A program made the translations under genes and the position numbers. 20,413 nucleotides of DNA, taken from positions 19,822 to 40,234 of the forward strand of contig NWUY0300031180.1 of assembly GCA_004151065.3 (NCBI GenBank), in the 5' to 3' direction. Positions 19,661 to 20,413 of this stretch are shown piece after piece. Under the pieces are notes generated by a model. It did not search any database and was not told the origin of the DNA. It saw only the letters and a program-made list of their open reading frames with translations. Numbering within the stretch: position 1 is the stretch's first letter; each line of letters begins with the position of its first letter. The stretch comes from Larix sibirica. Its lineage: Eukaryota > Streptophyta > Pinopsida > Pinales > Pinaceae.

Positions 19661-19820
19661 TAAGACTGGAAATCAGGAGAATACCTTTCTGGACATCTCT
19701 TGGGACATGTATATCTTTTGAGTTGTGGTTATGAGCTTGTTCTTCTTCGTGCTAATTAGAAGCTTAATTTCATCGCCACTCATTTCTACTTCAACTGGTA
19801 CAATCTCAAGTGTTTGTTGT

Positions 19821-19821
19821 N
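19821..19821. other. Undetermined base marking a second probable contig join
   Basis: To the left is sequence just upstream of a minus-strand Copia RT; immediately to the right is plus-strand Gypsy gag in mid-protein. Two unrelated retroelements in opposite orientation meeting exactly at an n suggests an assembly join rather than a biological junction. Confidence 0.6.
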
Positions 19822-20413
19822 TATAGGATCCAGGGTTCGGGTGGTTCCCCTTACCAGACTCCTCCAAATCACACGCCATCGACAAGACCCGGTTTTCCTT
19901 TTCTGGAAACTTTAAATTTTTCAGACCTTTCAAAACTGATGAATGACCCAGTGCGCCACAACCCTGCTTGGCCTCCGGTCCCAACCAAACTCCCTTCATA
20001 CATTCCAAAATTTGAATGCAAAACTGGTGAAGACACTGGAGGTCATGTCATGAATTTCACCTCTGGTGCTCCTCTAACTCGTTAAATGATGACTCCATTC
20101 GATTGAGGTTCTTTCAAAGAACCTTAACTAGCTCTGCAGCTAAGTGGTATATCGAGCACTATGTTGCAGCATGCAACAATTTTTGGGATTTAGCGATAGT
20201 TTTCTTGAATAATTTCCAGCTCCCCGTCCGGTATGATGCCGGTACGGATCTTCTCTCTACCTTTAGACAGAACAAAGCCACCCATATTTCTGATCATATT
20301 TAGGAGTGGTGAATACGGAAATGACTCATCAAAGTTGAGATTCCCCCAGAATTTCTATTGGAGTGGTATTTAAAATCACTACTACCTTATATCTCTAAGG
20401 ATGTTTCAACTTT
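19822..20413 (+). pseudogene. Ty3/Gypsy gag relic, incomplete at both ends
   Basis: Matches the plant Gypsy gag (retrotrans_gag, PF03732) region: LMNDPVRHNPAWPPVPTKLP, SYIPKFECKTGEDTGGHV, then in the next frame CSSNSLNDDSIRLRFFQRTL, SSAAKWYIEHY, FLNNFQLPVRYDAGTDLL, ATHISDHI, VEIPPEFLLEWYLKSLLP. A one-base loss near 20054-20058 (relatives read F-H-L-W-C-S) causes the frame change. After SDHI the frame has TAG, TGA and TGA in quick succession (20300-20325), each explainable by a C-to-T change at CAG or CGA codons of an HEWRRR-like segment. The gene continues past the window end. Confidence 0.9.

Overview
The window reads as nuclear DNA of a seed plant. It holds a plant-type C2H2 zinc-finger gene with two QALGGH fingers and an EAR motif, plant L1-type LINE remnants, Copia and Gypsy retrotransposon fragments, a MITE, and long AT-rich gene-poor stretches. 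The large gene-free fraction and the LINE style make a gymnosperm such as a conifer my guess, at low confidence.

Only one gene looks functional: an intronless ZAT-like zinc-finger repressor gene that starts at 1606 and runs into a single undetermined base (n) at 2492. A second n lies at 19821. The sequence changes character abruptly at both, so they look like contig joins or collapsed gaps rather than single miscalled bases. The window is then probably three pieces (1-2491, 2493-19820, 19822-20413) whose true spacing is unknown.

2493-5640: an AT-rich spacer, an unassigned minus-strand coding relic with two in-frame stops (2986-3474), a possible short plus-strand relic (4462-4770), and a dense cluster of small tandem duplications (4110-5633).

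5645-8870 and 12860-15660: two diverged copies (A and B) of one unidentified repeat. Comparing them shows three later insertions. Copy A carries a 5'-truncated LINE (6497-8637). Copy B carries a 1380-bp element with 12-bp direct repeats at its ends and an unknown decayed reading frame (13014-14393), and a MULE-like MITE with 9-bp target duplications (15252-15507). Each copy supplies the empty site for the other's insertions.

8870-12860 and 15660-17296: no convincing genes. The first holds a minisatellite built from two monomer types of about 40 and 54 bp (9668-10022) and a possible primer-binding-site-like sequence (9205-9217). 17297-17960 is a second, very short LINE with an 11-bp target duplication. 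18178-18600 is a degenerate tandem array of about 110-122 bp units. 18760-19660 is a minus-strand Copia reverse transcriptase relic, and 19822-20413 is a plus-strand Gypsy gag relic.

No operon-like or pathway relationship links these features. The zinc-finger gene is the only likely host function and the rest is layered repeat decay. All family assignments were made by eye from conserved motifs, with no database search.
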